Positions 11,773 through 23,130 of a stretch of DNA of 64,000 nucleotides are shown one piece after another. The position numbers and the translations under genes are program-made. The stretch's first letter is position 1. Every line of letters starts with the position of its first letter. The notes under the pieces were generated by a model. That model saw only the letters and a list, made by a program, of their open reading frames with translations. It did no database searches and was not told the origin of the DNA. The DNA is from Porodaedalea pini (taxonomy: Eukaryota > Basidiomycota > Agaricomycetes > Hymenochaetales > Hymenochaetaceae), in contig NBAY01000084.1 of the NCBI GenBank assembly GCA_002794775.1, positions 62,001 through 126,000 of the forward strand, given 5' to 3'.

Positions 11773-12635
11773 CCCACGCTAAGGTAGTACAGAACTTTGT
11801 GTTGCACGCGAAATGGCTCGCATATGGTCGCCCGGCTGGTGCCTGTGAATGCAGACCTTGCACTGGGACAAAGCAAGGCGATATTAGCAGACGGTTGACG
11901 TTGGGGGGTGCGAGGGTACGACAACCGCGTGAAGAATAGATTTACATTTATAACGAGAACGTAAGATAAAGAGTGAGTACTATCCTTATTTCGTATCTTG
12001 CCGACAACGCTGATAATGAAGTGACACCGAGGGCGGTCGTCGAACAACGCTCATCCATTCCGGATTGCTGCGGAACCTGGAAATTCGGCGCAGGATCGCG
12101 CAAGGGAGGTTTCTATGTCTTGATATGCTGCTGTCTAAGAATATTGCTTTCATTCCTTTTAGTGTATGTAACACTAGCTTTCAGGTGTGCCTTGTTTTGC
12201 GTTGTGAACCTTTTCAAATAACGATGACTTCTCTTATTTCGTTGGCAATGGGTATCAAATTATAGTTTGTACGGGAGAGTCAACCATGGAGTGCTCTATC
12301 TCAGTGATTATTTGATGCAGAACTTGAGGCTTATTGCGCGGTATCGAGCAATACGACCTACAGTGGCATAGCAACTCGCAATTTCGCATTGATGTGTTCT
12401 GTATTACAAAGGCATCCTAATCCTTGAGACTTACATGGGTAAGATATTTTACGCCTCAGGAGCGAGCCATAGTGAACGTTAGAGAAAGAAGAACTGAAGC
12501 GCAGCAACCACGTGCTGCCTTCGCGCAGTTCAGCGCGTCATCATCAACTTGAACTCTATCGCGGAGCTCTGAGTCTGAGGTCATGGCTAATAGCGTCTAC
12601 TTCTGCAATATGGATAACTCCATAGAGGAGCCCGA
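11773..12635. other. Intergenic, no gene seen
   Basis: Open frames exist on both strands (minus 11676-12047, plus 11973-12221), but they do not resemble known proteins or splice into longer products. The 3' part is the likely promoter of the gene at 12636. Confidence 0.5.
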
Positions 12636-13335
12636 ATGATACGTCGTCTGTCCTTTCTCATTCCATCCATCGCCATCCTACGCTCGCGCCACATCACAAC
12701 TACTAGAGCCATGGCAAAATCCGATCTGAAGACATGGACGCAGGAACGCCTTACTGCACTTTACACAGCCCCGGACGACGACACTTTCCATTCCGCATTC
12801 GAGAACGCGTTCGCACCCGAAGGACGTGCCAGCGTCTCCGTCAACGGTGAGGAGATCTCGCGTGAGAAGTTCAGGGAGGAGATCAAGGGACAACGGGCAG
12901 CGATGACGAAGGCGGATGTCAAGTTTGATGAGCTGCATGAAGATAAGGGAGCGACGAAGGCATTTGAAAACGACGAGGGATCCCAGGTGAGTTTTTTTCC
13001 CTTTAATCGGGTCAGGTTTTGAGTTACTGCCTCCATTTCATGCTGTTAGGCCGGAATCGTGAAGGGCTCGTGGACAGTGACTCGCTCGCTCAAGTTCAGG
13101 GTTCGCGCAGCACCAGCACAGATGCAGCGAATCAGCAACTTTGAAGCAATGCAAGTTCCTCCGTTTGGCTTCTGGTGTTTATATCATCTTAACCGCTGAT
13201 CTCAGAGTTGAACCCGTATCGTCCGACTCGAGCGACCTGCGCATCGTGCATCTCACAGAAACTATGGAGAACAAGCACAAGCCCGTGGTGATCAACCCTA
13301 TCAGGCGCAAGGAAGGTGTTGAATCCCAGGACTGA
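12636..13335 (+). CDS. Conserved basidiomycete hypothetical protein (about 193 aa)
   Basis: Exons 12636-12986, 13050-13150 and 13206-13335 join in frame. The protein contains LKTWTQERLTALYTAPDDD, a Phe- and Ala-rich FENAFAPEG stretch, then GIVKGSWTVTRSLKFRVRAAPAQ and a polar tail ending ESQD. I recognise it only as a family widespread in mushroom genomes with no assigned function. The small alpha/beta pattern would suit an NTF2-like fold, which is inference. The first 25 residues (RRLS, RSRH) are basic and Ser/Thr-rich and could be a mitochondrial presequence. The second ATG at 12711 gives the core protein alone. The second intron has a GC donor (AT|GCAAGT) with a normal CTCAG acceptor; a GT-only gene finder would miss it. 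Confidence 0.7.
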
Positions 13336-14157
13336 TTTTGACTGTCTAATGGCGTACCTCTGCATCCCTCGTGTGAGGTAAGTTCAACCGACCTTTGAGA
13401 CTTTGGATGCGCACTAATTATGATCTCATGTCTTCGAAGTTGATAGTGTAGGATTATTATTCGTATGTCGTGTGTATGCCTTGGAATTAACAAGTACCGC
13501 CTTTCATCCGAAGTTTTTTGTAAGCCAGATTGTTCTTCATTGTGCCGGCATGACTTGTCTAATGCCGCGTTATTGACTTTCCCTACTCCCTCGTATAAGC
13601 CTGAGGGTCGACTATTGAATCTTCTGACCGAAACTGCCTTTGAATATTTCGGCGAGCGCTCTCGTCAGTTTTATGTTTCATTACACGCTATCCCAAGGTT
13701 GACATCTAACAATTGGCAATAATTTCATTACGTTAGATCATGCTTAGTTGATTGTGGAGTCTACACGATGAAGGCTCTTGCGCTCCGCGTGCCAAACATA
13801 TATTTAAGTGTTATTACCGTGCTGTATGTTTGCCCAGGAATATACATGTACGTACTCAGCCAAAATTTGAAAGTAGATCAGCGATATTAATATTGACATC
13901 CTCGATGCTCTCTTGTATATCGCCTGTCCGAAACTGCGTTTAACATTTCCGTGAGCGCTCTAGTTGATCTATGTGTTTCGTTACATATGTATTACACGCG
14001 TGCTTTTAGGTTTTGCAATTATCTGAATCCCGGCCCTTCTTGAGCGCTCGGGATATTGGGTATCAGGCATGTATCAATACAATTCGCTGTTAGAACGAGT
14101 CTGAAACCTAGCTACAAGCTCGGCCAATTTCTTAATCAATATCATATCAACAACGGA
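13336..14157. other. Intergenic, no gene seen
   Basis: Short frames only. Two related phrases, CCGAAACTGCCTTT at 13628 and CCGAAACTGCGTTT at 13928, each followed by GAGCGCTC, suggest a diverged ~300-bp tandem duplication of non-coding sequence. Confidence 0.4.
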
Positions 14158-14558
14158 TTAAAAGGTTTGGAAAACGGACTCCCTAAAGCTCCACGACGAG
14201 AATGTCGCCCAGCGACCCTTCGCATCGTCCTCTGGATAACCGAATCCCACCATCCATCTGAGGCCCTTCGCGACCATTGAAATATTTTCGTCGAATGGCA
14301 AGTTGGACAAATTGTAGACCGTCTCGCCGGGCTCGAGATCTTTGATGCACAAGACGAGCATCCAATGGCGCGTATCGTCCTCGTCCAAACGTCAGGAAGA
14401 AAGACGTGCAGGACCAACAAACCAATACCATCCCTCTCACGCTGGCGATCTACGTGGTTTAAGGCGGAGATGGTTTGGGAAACCGGCTTGGAAGCGATCT
14501 TGGAAGCCAGGTCGTAGAGCTGGTTGCTGGTGAAGATGAAGCCCGCAGCCTTACGCAT
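14158..14558 (-). CDS. Small hypothetical protein
   Basis: On the minus strand, an exon starting at ATG 14556-14558 encodes MRKAAGFIFTSNQLYDLASK, followed by SQTISALNH. A second exon in another frame (about 14388-14158) encodes DDTRHWMLVLCIKDLEPGET and ends ESVFQTF-stop. A short intron around 14388-14437 joins them; GTAGAT gives a phase-consistent donor, though GTGAGA is also available. The second exon's even hydrophobic/charged mix and codon quality make it more likely real than its overlapping frames. I do not recognise the family, and more exons may lie upstream toward 14700. Confidence 0.45.
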
Positions 14559-14800
14559 CTATAGGTCGAGCGTCTGAGTGGAGTGCTGTAAGAAGAAAAA
14601 AGGGTGAGACTCGGATCGGAATAAGATATGGATAAGTTTGCGAGCGCATGTAGAGGAGACGACGAGAATAAGGCAAGCGGCAGGGAGACGCGGTCTCGTG
14701 CTGAAGCGCTGATGCGCCTACAGAGTGTGGGAATTAACTACTGACTACAGCTCTAACTCCCTCACTGCTGATCAATATTAATGACTTCATTTTGACCACA

Positions 14801-15257
14801 ATGTCGGCGTCCCGCTTCAAGCTTGTTTTTTTCTGTCCAGTCAAAAACACGTCGAAGGTCTTGGATAAATTGTTCAAGTCTTATCCGATGCACGTCGGTT
14901 GCGTTGGCGAATACCAAAGTTGTGCTTTCCTGACTCCGGGAACAGGTATAAAGTTCGAAGAAATCGTCGCCATTTGATCAGGCTTCACTGATTGCAGGTC
15001 AGTTCAAGCCTGTGGGCTCTGCTAATCCAGCTATCGGCGAGGTCGGCCAATTGGAGAAGGTCGACGAACACCGTGTCGAAGTCCTGGTCAGGGACGAAGG
15101 AAAGAACGAGCAGATACGGGGTGCGGTGAGCGAGCTGAAAAAAGTTCATCTCATGCCTCTCACAGAAAATCCACCGACTGAAATTCGCCGAATATATTGC
15201 TAGGCCCATCCATATGAAGAGGTTGCATATGAAGTATATCGCCTTGAAGATTTCTGA
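14801..15257 (+). CDS. NIF3-superfamily-like single-domain protein
   Basis: Three exons (14801-14945, 14998-15143, 15204-15257) give 114 residues. Landmarks are FKLVFFCPV at the N-terminus, GCVGEYQSCAFLTPGTGQF, then GSANPAIGEVGQLEKVDEHRVEVL and the C-terminal AHPYEEVAYEVYRLEDF. This is the compact ferredoxin-like domain also embedded in NIF3/DUF34 proteins, present as a stand-alone ~115-residue protein in many fungi and bacteria. Its biochemical role is unknown. Length and all motifs match the family, and both introns are short GT-AG. Databases sometimes carry an old 'structural toxin' label for this domain, but nothing here suggests a toxin. Confidence 0.85.
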
Positions 15258-15645
15258 GCCGAATGTTAAATGTACTAGTACTGTGTTCCTGAAAGCTCTC
15301 TCTTTCTCTGGTAGAGCCTGAGATTGCCCGTCTTGGACGACTTCCTTCTGTTTCCCGAAATTCAATGGCCTGGTATATCTTTCAAATGATCGTGGCTTGT
15401 ATTTCCAATGAGGTCCAAGCGATTCGCTTGAGAATACTGATCTGATCCTTAGATAAATGGACACTTTTGGCCAGGGCTGCGCGCATTACCAAACGAAGTC
15501 ACGTCTGGTGGCAGGAATCTGGCTGCAAGGAGCGGTGGCCTGTGGCAGACCGCTTCCGGTCCTCACCATCCAAGGATTTAAGCCGCAATGGTGTCCTTTC
15601 CCCTTTCCTATACCATCTCTCATCTCTCGCCTCCCGCCGCCTGTC

Positions 15646-17183
15646 ATGAGCTCCAGGCTACTCACTCTTCCTACCGAGCTCAAACTTCAGATCGCCGGAT
15701 CGTTGACTCCATTCACAACCAATTCATCAGACTATCAATATGACGACTGCCGTACTATGGCAAACGACATCGAGGCCATTTCAGCTTCGTTCCGGAACCT
15801 CAGAAGCTTCTCGATGACATGCAGTGACATGCAGGCACTCTGCAGCCACCTCGTCTTTCAAGGAGTGGATCTGACCAATGGAGCATATCGCGAGCGCTTC
15901 ATGGAAAACTTGGCCAACGGCACTCTCCCGGCACCTATTCGTGACGCCACAGAAACAAGGGGAGTCGATTCTGCTCATAGCATGAGCCGGCGTACTTATC
16001 TGCTGCAAATTTTTAAAGGTTCCTTTCGGTTGGACGTTTCGCCTCCCCCATCCACTGCGATGAATATCATAGTTGGGACCTTGATGAGCGGGAACTCATG
16101 GTTCGCCAACTCTTCACGCACTTCTCGTCAGTCACCACCTTGGACCTTATCAACTTTCCTCTGTCGCGCCAGAACATATTTGCTCTTAGTTCACTGCCGG
16201 CTCTTCGAACACTGTCCATACGTGACCCCGATCCTGCACATGACAGCTTCCCATTAATTGGCAAATATCAGACCCAATGGTCGATGCCAGCGGTAGCCAA
16301 TCTCAGCATTGTGGTTAGCGACCTTACAGCGGGAAGGTCAATCAGCAATATACTCAAAATCTTTGAGAGGACTATCGTCATGCTTTCGATCAGAAGCGAA
16401 AACAAAAGTGACGATGAGAACCCAGACCTCCTTGGACCTACAGCCCTCGATCTCGGAGATACCAGCTATATCAGTCTCGCGAACCTGAAACAGCTTGCCA
16501 TTGGCTGTTTGAAATTCAGCCTACGATCATTCAGGAAGTTTATTAGCAACTGCAGGAAATTGGAATCTCTGGAGGTCGACTGCCGAGGCACAGATGGCCT
16601 TCTACCATTATTCTACATCTTCGACCTACTACGGATCAATACAGGGGAAAACGACGGCGACATTGAAATGGTAAATTATGATTGGATACAAGCAGGCTTC
16701 GCCCTAGACCCGCAGATACCGGATCCCTATATAACGGATACCAAAATTTGGAGAAGGCTCCTCACAAGCTTCTCTTGCACCTTCGCTCTCGCTGGATCGA
16801 CGTCGGACAGAGTCAAAACGGTCAAGCATTTCGAGCTCGTTCTCGCTTCCAGCGATGCGAATTTGGAACCAATCAACGTGGATATGTGCCTCGGTGAGCT
16901 CTCGGAGGTGTTCCGTAGACGCGCCCCGACTTTCCGTGCGCTCGAGACGCTGTCGCTCGCTATATCTAAAGAGGTACCCTTCGAGTCAAGGGAATCAGAG
17001 GACCAGCTGAAGGTGCGATACGATGTCTCTGATGTTTCGTACGGCGGGATATTGACCATATGTATTTCAACGGATGTAGGCCGCTGTTTCGGAGATGTGT
17101 CACAGGAGTTTACCATCCGTGAGGAACTTCAATGTCGACTGGGGCCAGTTTCGTTTGAGTGCCGAGCGCGCGAATGGGACTGA
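15646..17183 (+). CDS. F-box-like/LRR-type hypothetical protein (about 497 aa)
   Basis: Start ATG 15646 gives SSRLLTLPTELKLQIAGSLT, the LPxEL-IxxxL pattern that opens many Agaricomycete F-box-like proteins. A long second exon to the stop at 17181-17183 contains ELMVRQLFTHFSSVTTLDL, LPALRTLSI, LESLEVDC and LETLSLAIS, irregular leucine-rich repeats spaced 25-40 residues apart. The frame changes between the two exons. An intron at about 16029-16072 restores it and joins GSFR to WDLDEREL, though other splice sites are possible. Such proteins are predicted substrate receptors for SCF ubiquitin ligases, but many are orphan. A possible polyadenylation signal AATAAA lies at 17351. Confidence 0.65.
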
Positions 17184-17457
17184 GGCCATGAAGTATGTTG
17201 ATATCGTTAAACCCAGAAACTGAGAAGGATTTGATGGGAACGCGCATACGTGTCGCGGACGCCTGCAAACAAGTTTAAAGCAACGTGTAGGTGCGGAGCG
17301 CCACCTCGCGGCAACTCTGCCGAGCCCGTAGCTTGTAGTTTTTTTTTTCGAATAAATTGAGATCTGTCGTAAAAGTGGCCAAGAGCGCCAATATCCCGCA
17401 TTTTTAGAAAAAGTCAGGAATTGTTTCAAAATTTCTGAGAAAATAAATTGTGAATTA

Positions 17458-18534
17458 CTGCCCTTTTCAGAAGTATTGTCACACGTGATTTCACTGATTT
17501 TCGTGCCACAAGAGCCTCAAAACACAAACATTTTCATATCTCAACCAAAGGTTGTCCTTTTTGTGTCATCTAAGTTGATAAATTCATCTTTTTTATCTCA
17601 TCTTTCATATTTCAACAAGAGTGATAGGAAATAGTCAAAATTGGAGTCCAAAACAGCAAAAATGCTGTTTTTGAACCCATTTCCCTTGTTCATTTTTTCC
17701 TGCACTCAGATTTCACTCTACAGTGCTCAAGACCAGTCCAGAACTCCAGTATTAGTCTATTATGAATTTACAGACTGATTTTGAGATGTATTGTGAGGTG
17801 GATGTGCTGAATTGGTGCATGCCTAAAACACACAAATCCCCTCTGTTTCTGCAAGCCCCCCAGCCCTCAAGAAAAACTCTTCTCAACTAAGTTCATGCAT
17901 TGTAAATCATTCAAAGTGTATTGGAAGAGATTTGAGCAGCATCCAGGGCTCTAGCATCAACCAGTGAGCTGAATTGAGTACCAGATTCTGACTGTATGCA
18001 CTATTCTTGTGAATATATCCCTGATTCATGAAGCAAGCCTGTATCCATGGATGCTGCTCAAATCTCTTCCAATACACTTTGAATGAATTTAAATGCATGA
18101 ACTTAGTTGAGAAGAGTTTTTCTTGAGGGCTGGGGGGCTTGCAGAAACAGAGGGGATTTGTGTGTTTTAGGCATGCACCAATTCAGCACATCCACCTCAC
18201 AATACATCTCAAAATCAGTCTGTAAATTCATAATAGACTAATACTGGAGTTCTGGACTGGTCTTGAGCACTGTAGAGTGAAATCTGAGTGCAGGAAAAAA
18301 TGAACAAGGGAAATGGGTTCAAAAACAGCATTTTTGCTGTTTTGGACTCCAATTTTGACTATTTCCTATCACTCTTGTTGAAATATGAAAGATGAGATAA
18401 AAAGATGAATTTATCAACTTAGATGACACAAAAAGGTCAACTTTTGGTTGAGATATGAAAATGTTTGTGTTTTGAGGCTCTTGTGGCACGAAAATCAGTG
18501 AAATCACGTGTGACAATACTTCTGCAAAGGGCAG
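17458..18534. mobile_element. Foldback element with ~488-bp inverted arms
   Basis: The left arm (17458-17945) and right arm (18048-18534) are near-perfect reverse complements, with only about half a dozen differences and one indel seen by eye, around a 102-bp loop. The ends read CTGCCCTTT and AAAGGGCAG and are bordered by TA on both sides (17456-17457, 18535-18536), which fits a TA target-site duplication as in Tc1/mariner-type elements. There is no open frame long enough for a transposase. The element is AT-rich and lies between the F-box-like gene and the convergent glycosyltransferase gene. Any transcript through it would form a ~490-bp RNA duplex. Confidence 0.85.
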
Positions 18535-18813
18535 TAAAGGTCTATTTAGAATGATGTGGCGGAGGAGTAGGAAGTTGAAGTTGACGCGACTTTAGTTGTC
18601 GCGAACTGCCGCTCCGCACCGTAGTACCAACTTGCACCGTGATGGGGAGAAAGGCACGTGTGACCGCATGCATTGCGAACGTAATCGTCATCAGAGACAA
18701 ACGCATGCAAGGACCATAAGCATGCCCTTAGAAGTGATCAAGGAGTTAATTCCATACAACGCAACGCACAAGCTAGCAGGTATATCCATATATACAGCAA
18801 TAAGTAAGCAGAT

Positions 18814-20175
18814 CTAGAATTGCACAGACGACGGTGGCGGATTCCAACTCTCTCCAAATGCGCGCCTCAACAAGCCTAGCATATCCACCGTGCGCGTCAG
18901 CCGACACGTCTCTCGTCTCCTAGTCCACCATTCCTTGCGCCAAATGTCCCAATACCACTGCTTATCCCACGTCTTCGCCATCTTCTCTCGCTCCTCCGTG
19001 CTCGCGAGAAAAAACTGATAGTAGTACCACTGGTCGCCGCAGTCGCCAAGGATGAGCTCGCTCTCGTCCGATGACGAGCTAGAGGGTACGAAGAGTGCTG
19101 CGGGCGCGTCGGGGTCGCCATGCCAGACGCTAATGAAACGCGAAGGTTGCAAGAAGAAAAGCGCGTTTATGAGCGTTTGGTCCTTCCCAACGAAGACGTG
19201 CTGAGCAAGGTAGTGATCATGATAGGCATAGTAATATCGTTCCCACCACGCTGCGGTTTTGGGACGTCCACCGAAAAATGAGCCTACGCCGCAACTTAGT
19301 CTATAACGGAATACGTGCGAAGAGAAAATAGATAAGTACGCACCTTCGGAGACATCGTTGTCCACGGGACCCAAATTCTCTGTCCAAAGCTGCATGCTTA
19401 CACCCGGCAGGTGCTGCAGAGGGAAGAACACCAGCTCGTCTTCCTTCGTTCCACTCAACGTTACCCCATCCTTCCACACCTCCTCGAGACGTGCAAGGTC
19501 TGGCCATGCCGCATACGTATGCGTGTGCCGAAAAGAGCCGGCGTCTGTCCAGAATGCATATTCAATATCATCCGTGCTCTCAATCCTAAGTGCTGTAAGT
19601 CCATCCCCGGCGCCGAGTCGCCGCAGCGCTTCAGCAAGTAGAAATGGCTTCGCAGCCCACACAGCGTACAACTCTGGGTTATGATGCTCTTTCTCTCGAT
19701 CCCACCCATGCATCTTCTCGTAATCCGACTCCCTCCCTTTCAGAGGTGATATATCGAACGCGGTCTCATAGCGCGTGTCAATGACAATAGGCAGCGCGCC
19801 GCGGATGGAGCGGATCGTCGGCTCGAGGTCAGGCGGTGCATAGAAGTATATGGGTGTCGTGATACGACCGAGAAAACGCGACAACCAGTCCGAATACTGC
19901 GCCATGGAGTGCTTGGACTTTGAGAGCGGAAAGAAGGCGGAAACGAGTAGAGTTTTCTGTGTCGAGCCCTCCACTGAGTGAAAGGCATCAGAGGGGAGTG
20001 GCGATGAGCCGAACACAGGTGAGATGGGTACGATTCTGTTCGATGCCCACGCAGCAAGCTGTCCGCCGAAGTTCGCATACAAAAACAAGGACAACGGGAT
20101 GAAAAGAACAAGCAAAGAGAGCGGGTACCGCCGTGGAAAGCGCAGCATTGCAGGCGTGCAGCGTAGATTCACCAT
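18814..20175 (-). CDS. Putative type II membrane glycosyltransferase (HtrL/YibB-like)
   Basis: Minus-strand gene with exons 19344-20175 and 18814-19283, about 433 residues. Residues ~14-36 form one hydrophobic helix after a basic N-terminus, typical of a Golgi signal anchor. The luminal part has LLVSAFFPL, YSDWLSRFL, TPIYFYAPPDL, YAVWAAKPFLL, EYAFWTDAGSFR (acidic DxGxxR site), SEGSFFGG and FVGKDQTLINAL. These match the layout of the HtrL/YibB family of predicted glycosyltransferases. Family membership is moderately sure; the substrate is unknown. The 60-nt intron at 19284-19343 is a multiple of three and has no stop, so an unspliced reading adds 20 residues between DVSEG and SFFGG. TATAAAGA on the minus strand at 20213-20220 is a likely TATA box. 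It lies so close that the start may be the second ATG, nine codons in. Confidence 0.65.
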   Translation of the reverse strand: MVNLRCTPAMLRFPRRYPLSLLVLFIPLSLFLYANFGGQLAAWASNRIVPISPVFGSSPLPSDAFHSVEGSTQKTLLVSAFFPLSKSKHSMAQYSDWLSRFLGRITTPIYFYAPPDLEPTIRSIRGALPIVIDTRYETAFDISPLKGRESDYEKMHGWDREKEHHNPELYAVWAAKPFLLAEALRRLGAGDGLTALRIESTDDIEYAFWTDAGSFRHTHTYAAWPDLARLEEVWKDGVTLSGTKEDELVFFPLQHLPGVSMQLWTENLGPVDNDVSEGAYLSIFSSHVFRYRLSCGVGSFFGGRPKTAAWWERYYYAYHDHYLAQHVFVGKDQTLINALFFLQPSRFISVWHGDPDAPAALFVPSSSSSDESELILGDCGDQWYYYQFFLASTEEREKMAKTWDKQWYWDIWRKEWWTRRRETCRLTRTVDMLGLLRRAFGESWNPPPSSVQF

Positions 20176-20212
20176 TTTTCTCCTCTTTTTACCGAAACAG
20201 ACTCTTTATAGA

Positions 20213-20220
20213 TCTGAAAA
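20213..20220 (-). promoter_or_regulatory. TATA-like element upstream of the glycosyltransferase gene
   Basis: TATAAAGA reads toward the gene and lies 38-45 nt before its first ATG (20175). It would place transcription start only about 10 nt before that ATG. Confidence 0.45.
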
Positions 20221-21410
20221 GCTTCATCTGTTTCAGTAAAGTGTACATAGGGAGACAGGCGAGAGACGTACGACGTTTCAAGTCGTAACTGTTGTCGTCC
20301 GATACTTAAGCGACCGACAGTACTAGTGCTCGAATTTTCTGACTTCAAACCCGATAAGCTGCAGCCGTAGTGGCTGAGAGCTTTGTTTTCTGCCACCTCA
20401 CTCGCCCTTGAAGAAATACTGCTGGTGATGTAAGACCGTTGCAAGAGGGACTGCAACGCCGTGAAAGGCACGTGCCGAATGAAGTACGGACGTCTTGCTT
20501 ACGGTTACCGTGACAGTGACATAACACCCGCTTCTACGCTCGACATTGCCCACTGCAGAGGATCGATGAACGAACTCCTCTAAGCTGGCGACTCAACCAA
20601 CGGCCAAAACTAGCTCAACATTCTGAGTAGTTCAAAGTGGCTAGCAAAATTGTTCATACCACTGCATGTTCCAACGGTAAGCTAGAGCTGTCCGTTAGGC
20701 TCAAATGGTGCACGCGCGCTTACCGTGGCAATTGTACACGCAACGACAAAGGTGGCACGGCGCCGTAACGTATCGAATACGGGCACTTCTTTTGGATCTC
20801 ACACGGATATCGATACGGATGTATTTATGAGAACAAAGGCGCGATCCGGTACGAATATGGAAGCGCCGAGTCCGTATCTTATACGGCAAAGGACTTACGC
20901 GGCTTTCCCCAATGCGTTATACAAACCTGCACCGTCTCAGTAGGTTCTTCTTGCTTTCAGATTGAGGGGAAATAATATTTATACATCCTTTTTTTTTTCG
21001 ACATCCAAGGCTCGTCCAGAGAAATTATACAGGTGCTGTGTCGGTTTCATCCGTGTTTCAAACGATAAAAACATAATATGATACAGTCTTTATGTTATAT
21101 ACGGAAAGCCGCATTCGTAGCTACAGCTACAGTGCCAAGCCTGAGTCTCTGAATCCGGGCCGTACGATGTCCAACGGGCCACCTATTGCAAGGTTTTAAA
21201 ACAGGAGACGGCTTTGATGTAGCTAAGGTAGGCTAGTATATACATAGACTATACCTGCGGGCCGTCTCTCTCGTAACGACAGCTCGACTACCGGGACCTG
21301 ATGCTCACCCTTTCCGACTTGTAATCCTCGCAGTCCAGTTGCCAACACATTGCATCGCGCCGACGACCGGCGCCGGTTGCAAACATGTTCCATCCAGCTG
21401 CAGAGGCACG
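20221..21410. other. Intergenic, no gene seen
   Basis: Only short overlapping frames are present, for example minus 20169-20471 and plus 20725-20943. I see no splice pattern, repeat or RNA gene. It presumably holds divergent promoters. Confidence 0.4.
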
Positions 21411-21496
21411 TTATTTAAAGGGAGGAAAGAGCTACGAGACTCCCATCAATCTTTTTCGACGAATCAGTGTTATCCCCTGCTTTCTATCTTATAATC

Positions 21497-21838
21497 ATGT
21501 CAAGACGACAAGAATTACGAAACGTGTGCAATAACGTTGAAGAAAGAGACAAGTACCCCCAAGACAAAAGTGTGAGAGATGACAAACAGTTGAAGAAACA
21601 CTGCGAGGAAGCCATAAAGAGCAAGTGATCTCCCTGCTTTCCAGGCTTAATCCATGTTTGTTTATGTCGTTCTTTCTTTCATGCAGAGGCGGCGCGCAGA
21701 GGCATTACGGTCAACGTTACATATAAAAAGAACCAGGAGAATCTTTTGATTGACTATACAATTGCATGGCCGGACGGATCAAAGGAGTCTGGAAAGGACA
21801 AAGAGATTGACGATCTTGAGGATGACCTTGATCTATAG
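21497..21838 (+). CDS. Small hydrophilic protein with an acidic tail
   Basis: ATG 21497 starts SRRQELRNVCNNVEERDK, and the exon runs to EEAIKSK. An intron beginning GTGATC at about 21626 then leads to GITVNVTYKKNQENLLIDY, IAWPDG and the tail KEIDDLEDDLDL-stop (21836-21838), giving roughly 88 residues. Two acceptors are possible; the one ending GGCGCGCAG keeps the frame with the GTGATC donor. A TTATTTAAAG motif near 21411 lies about 85 nt upstream of the ATG. Codon quality, a plausible promoter and a stop in the correct frame support a real gene. I do not recognise the family. Confidence 0.5.
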
Positions 21839-22640
21839 ATTAAATGCAGCATTTCCCGCGCCTTATGTTAATTATAGAAGAGATGAATTCAGTTCCGCTC
21901 GAAGACAATGTACCAGAGTGTGATACCATGAGACTCAACTTATCCGCTCGTGATCAGTAGGACTTAGCCAACGGAGAAGAATCGCTACTGCTGCGCGCGT
22001 GTGAAGACACAGAGAGTGAGCGTGAGATCGGTATCCAGATGGTGAGAACTGGGTCCCAGTCGAGCTCGTCGATCACGCTGATGATAATAGTATGAAGCGG
22101 GCGGCATGCGAAAGGGAGAGATGTCCCACCCGAAACGGACTTACGGGTAGGGTCCACGAGGGCACGCGATAGGCAAGAGGCCCGAGATATAAAAACATCC
22201 AGAGAAGGGGATCTCGATGGGGAGAGAAATCCACGAAGAGGAGGTGCGCGGAGGTAAGAAAGCTGCTGCCAGAGGGAAAGAGATAAACTGAAAAGCCAGA
22301 GCGCGGGCGGGCAGCGGGTGAGAAAGCCCGCCGCTGCAGAAGATGTCAAGCATTCGATGGATGTTAGACGACTCAGATAGGGTCGTAGAGCGCACAACTA
22401 GAGAACGGCTTACATACGAGTAAAGAAGATGGCAGCACATCGGCACATCGTACTCATACGCGTGCTTCTACCGAAACCCGCAGCAACAGACACACCTAGA
22501 TAGAGCTCAGCGGGATAAAGAACACCTAGAGACTGAGATGAACTCAAAGGGCGGAATATCCGAGCAGGGAAAAAGCAGCCAGATGCATCCATGCATTTGT
22601 GTGAATGTCTTCATCGCCTTTGACGATGCAGGCACCTTCT
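21839..22640. other. Gene-free stretch with Ser/Leu-rich shadow frames
   Basis: The two overlapping minus-strand frames at 21954-22446 translate into Ser/Leu/Arg runs with no domain. They look like the consequence of purine-rich plus-strand DNA (many GAGA/GGGAGA words), so I do not call a gene. Confidence 0.45.
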
Positions 22641-22719
22641 GTCCGTCAACCCTACATCGCAACCGTGAGCTATGTGATCATCGGATCGGCGCTCTGTATG
22701 AACTGGGACATGAAAAACA

Positions 22720-23045
22720 ATGTATATTCGACGAAGGACACCGGACAGGAAACAAGAGAGAAGCTTCTTTCCTCCTTCCAATACCAACGCAGACCTTTCT
22801 GAGCCATTAAGATGTGATATAAGTGAGACTCACTGAAAAGTATCCACAGTTCACCTTCGTTCAGTATAAGAAGGAACCTACCTGTTGACTGATATTGTGT
22901 TGCCACAAATCCATCGTTTTCAGGGGGACTTGCTTTACACTTTCAAGTTAAAATGCAACGGTCTCCAGCGGCCCTTCGGACTAAGATGCTTACGGCATTG
23001 ACACACGGAACATGCCGGATGCGGTTCACACGCTTGCTTCCACTC
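22720..23045. repeat. Dispersed repeat R3, copy 1
   Basis: The core (TTGCCACAAATCCATCGTTT at 22899-22918 and flanks) is repeated at about 60642-60885. An upstream piece with TGTATATTCGAC and GACAGGAAACAA (22719-22756) recurs at 59947-59978. The two halves are further apart at the second site. The strand carrying any ancestral coding sequence is not clear; minus 22670-22906 is open here but broken in the second copy. Confidence 0.6.
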
Positions 23046-23130
23046 CGAGTCGCGTCACTCAACCTTAACAGATCACAGTACTCTTGAAATAAGCTTTATG
23101 GTTGCATCTGGACCAGTAGAGACAAATAAA

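Noticed and set aside
14801..15257. Possible toxin annotation for the small protein (old database label)
   Set aside because: Sequence matches the stand-alone NIF3-superfamily domain found in harmless proteins; no secretion signal or toxin feature.
21954..22446. Two overlapping minus-strand frames of 101-147 codons
   Set aside because: Low-complexity Ser/Leu/Arg composition caused by purine-rich DNA; no splice sites or homology signal.
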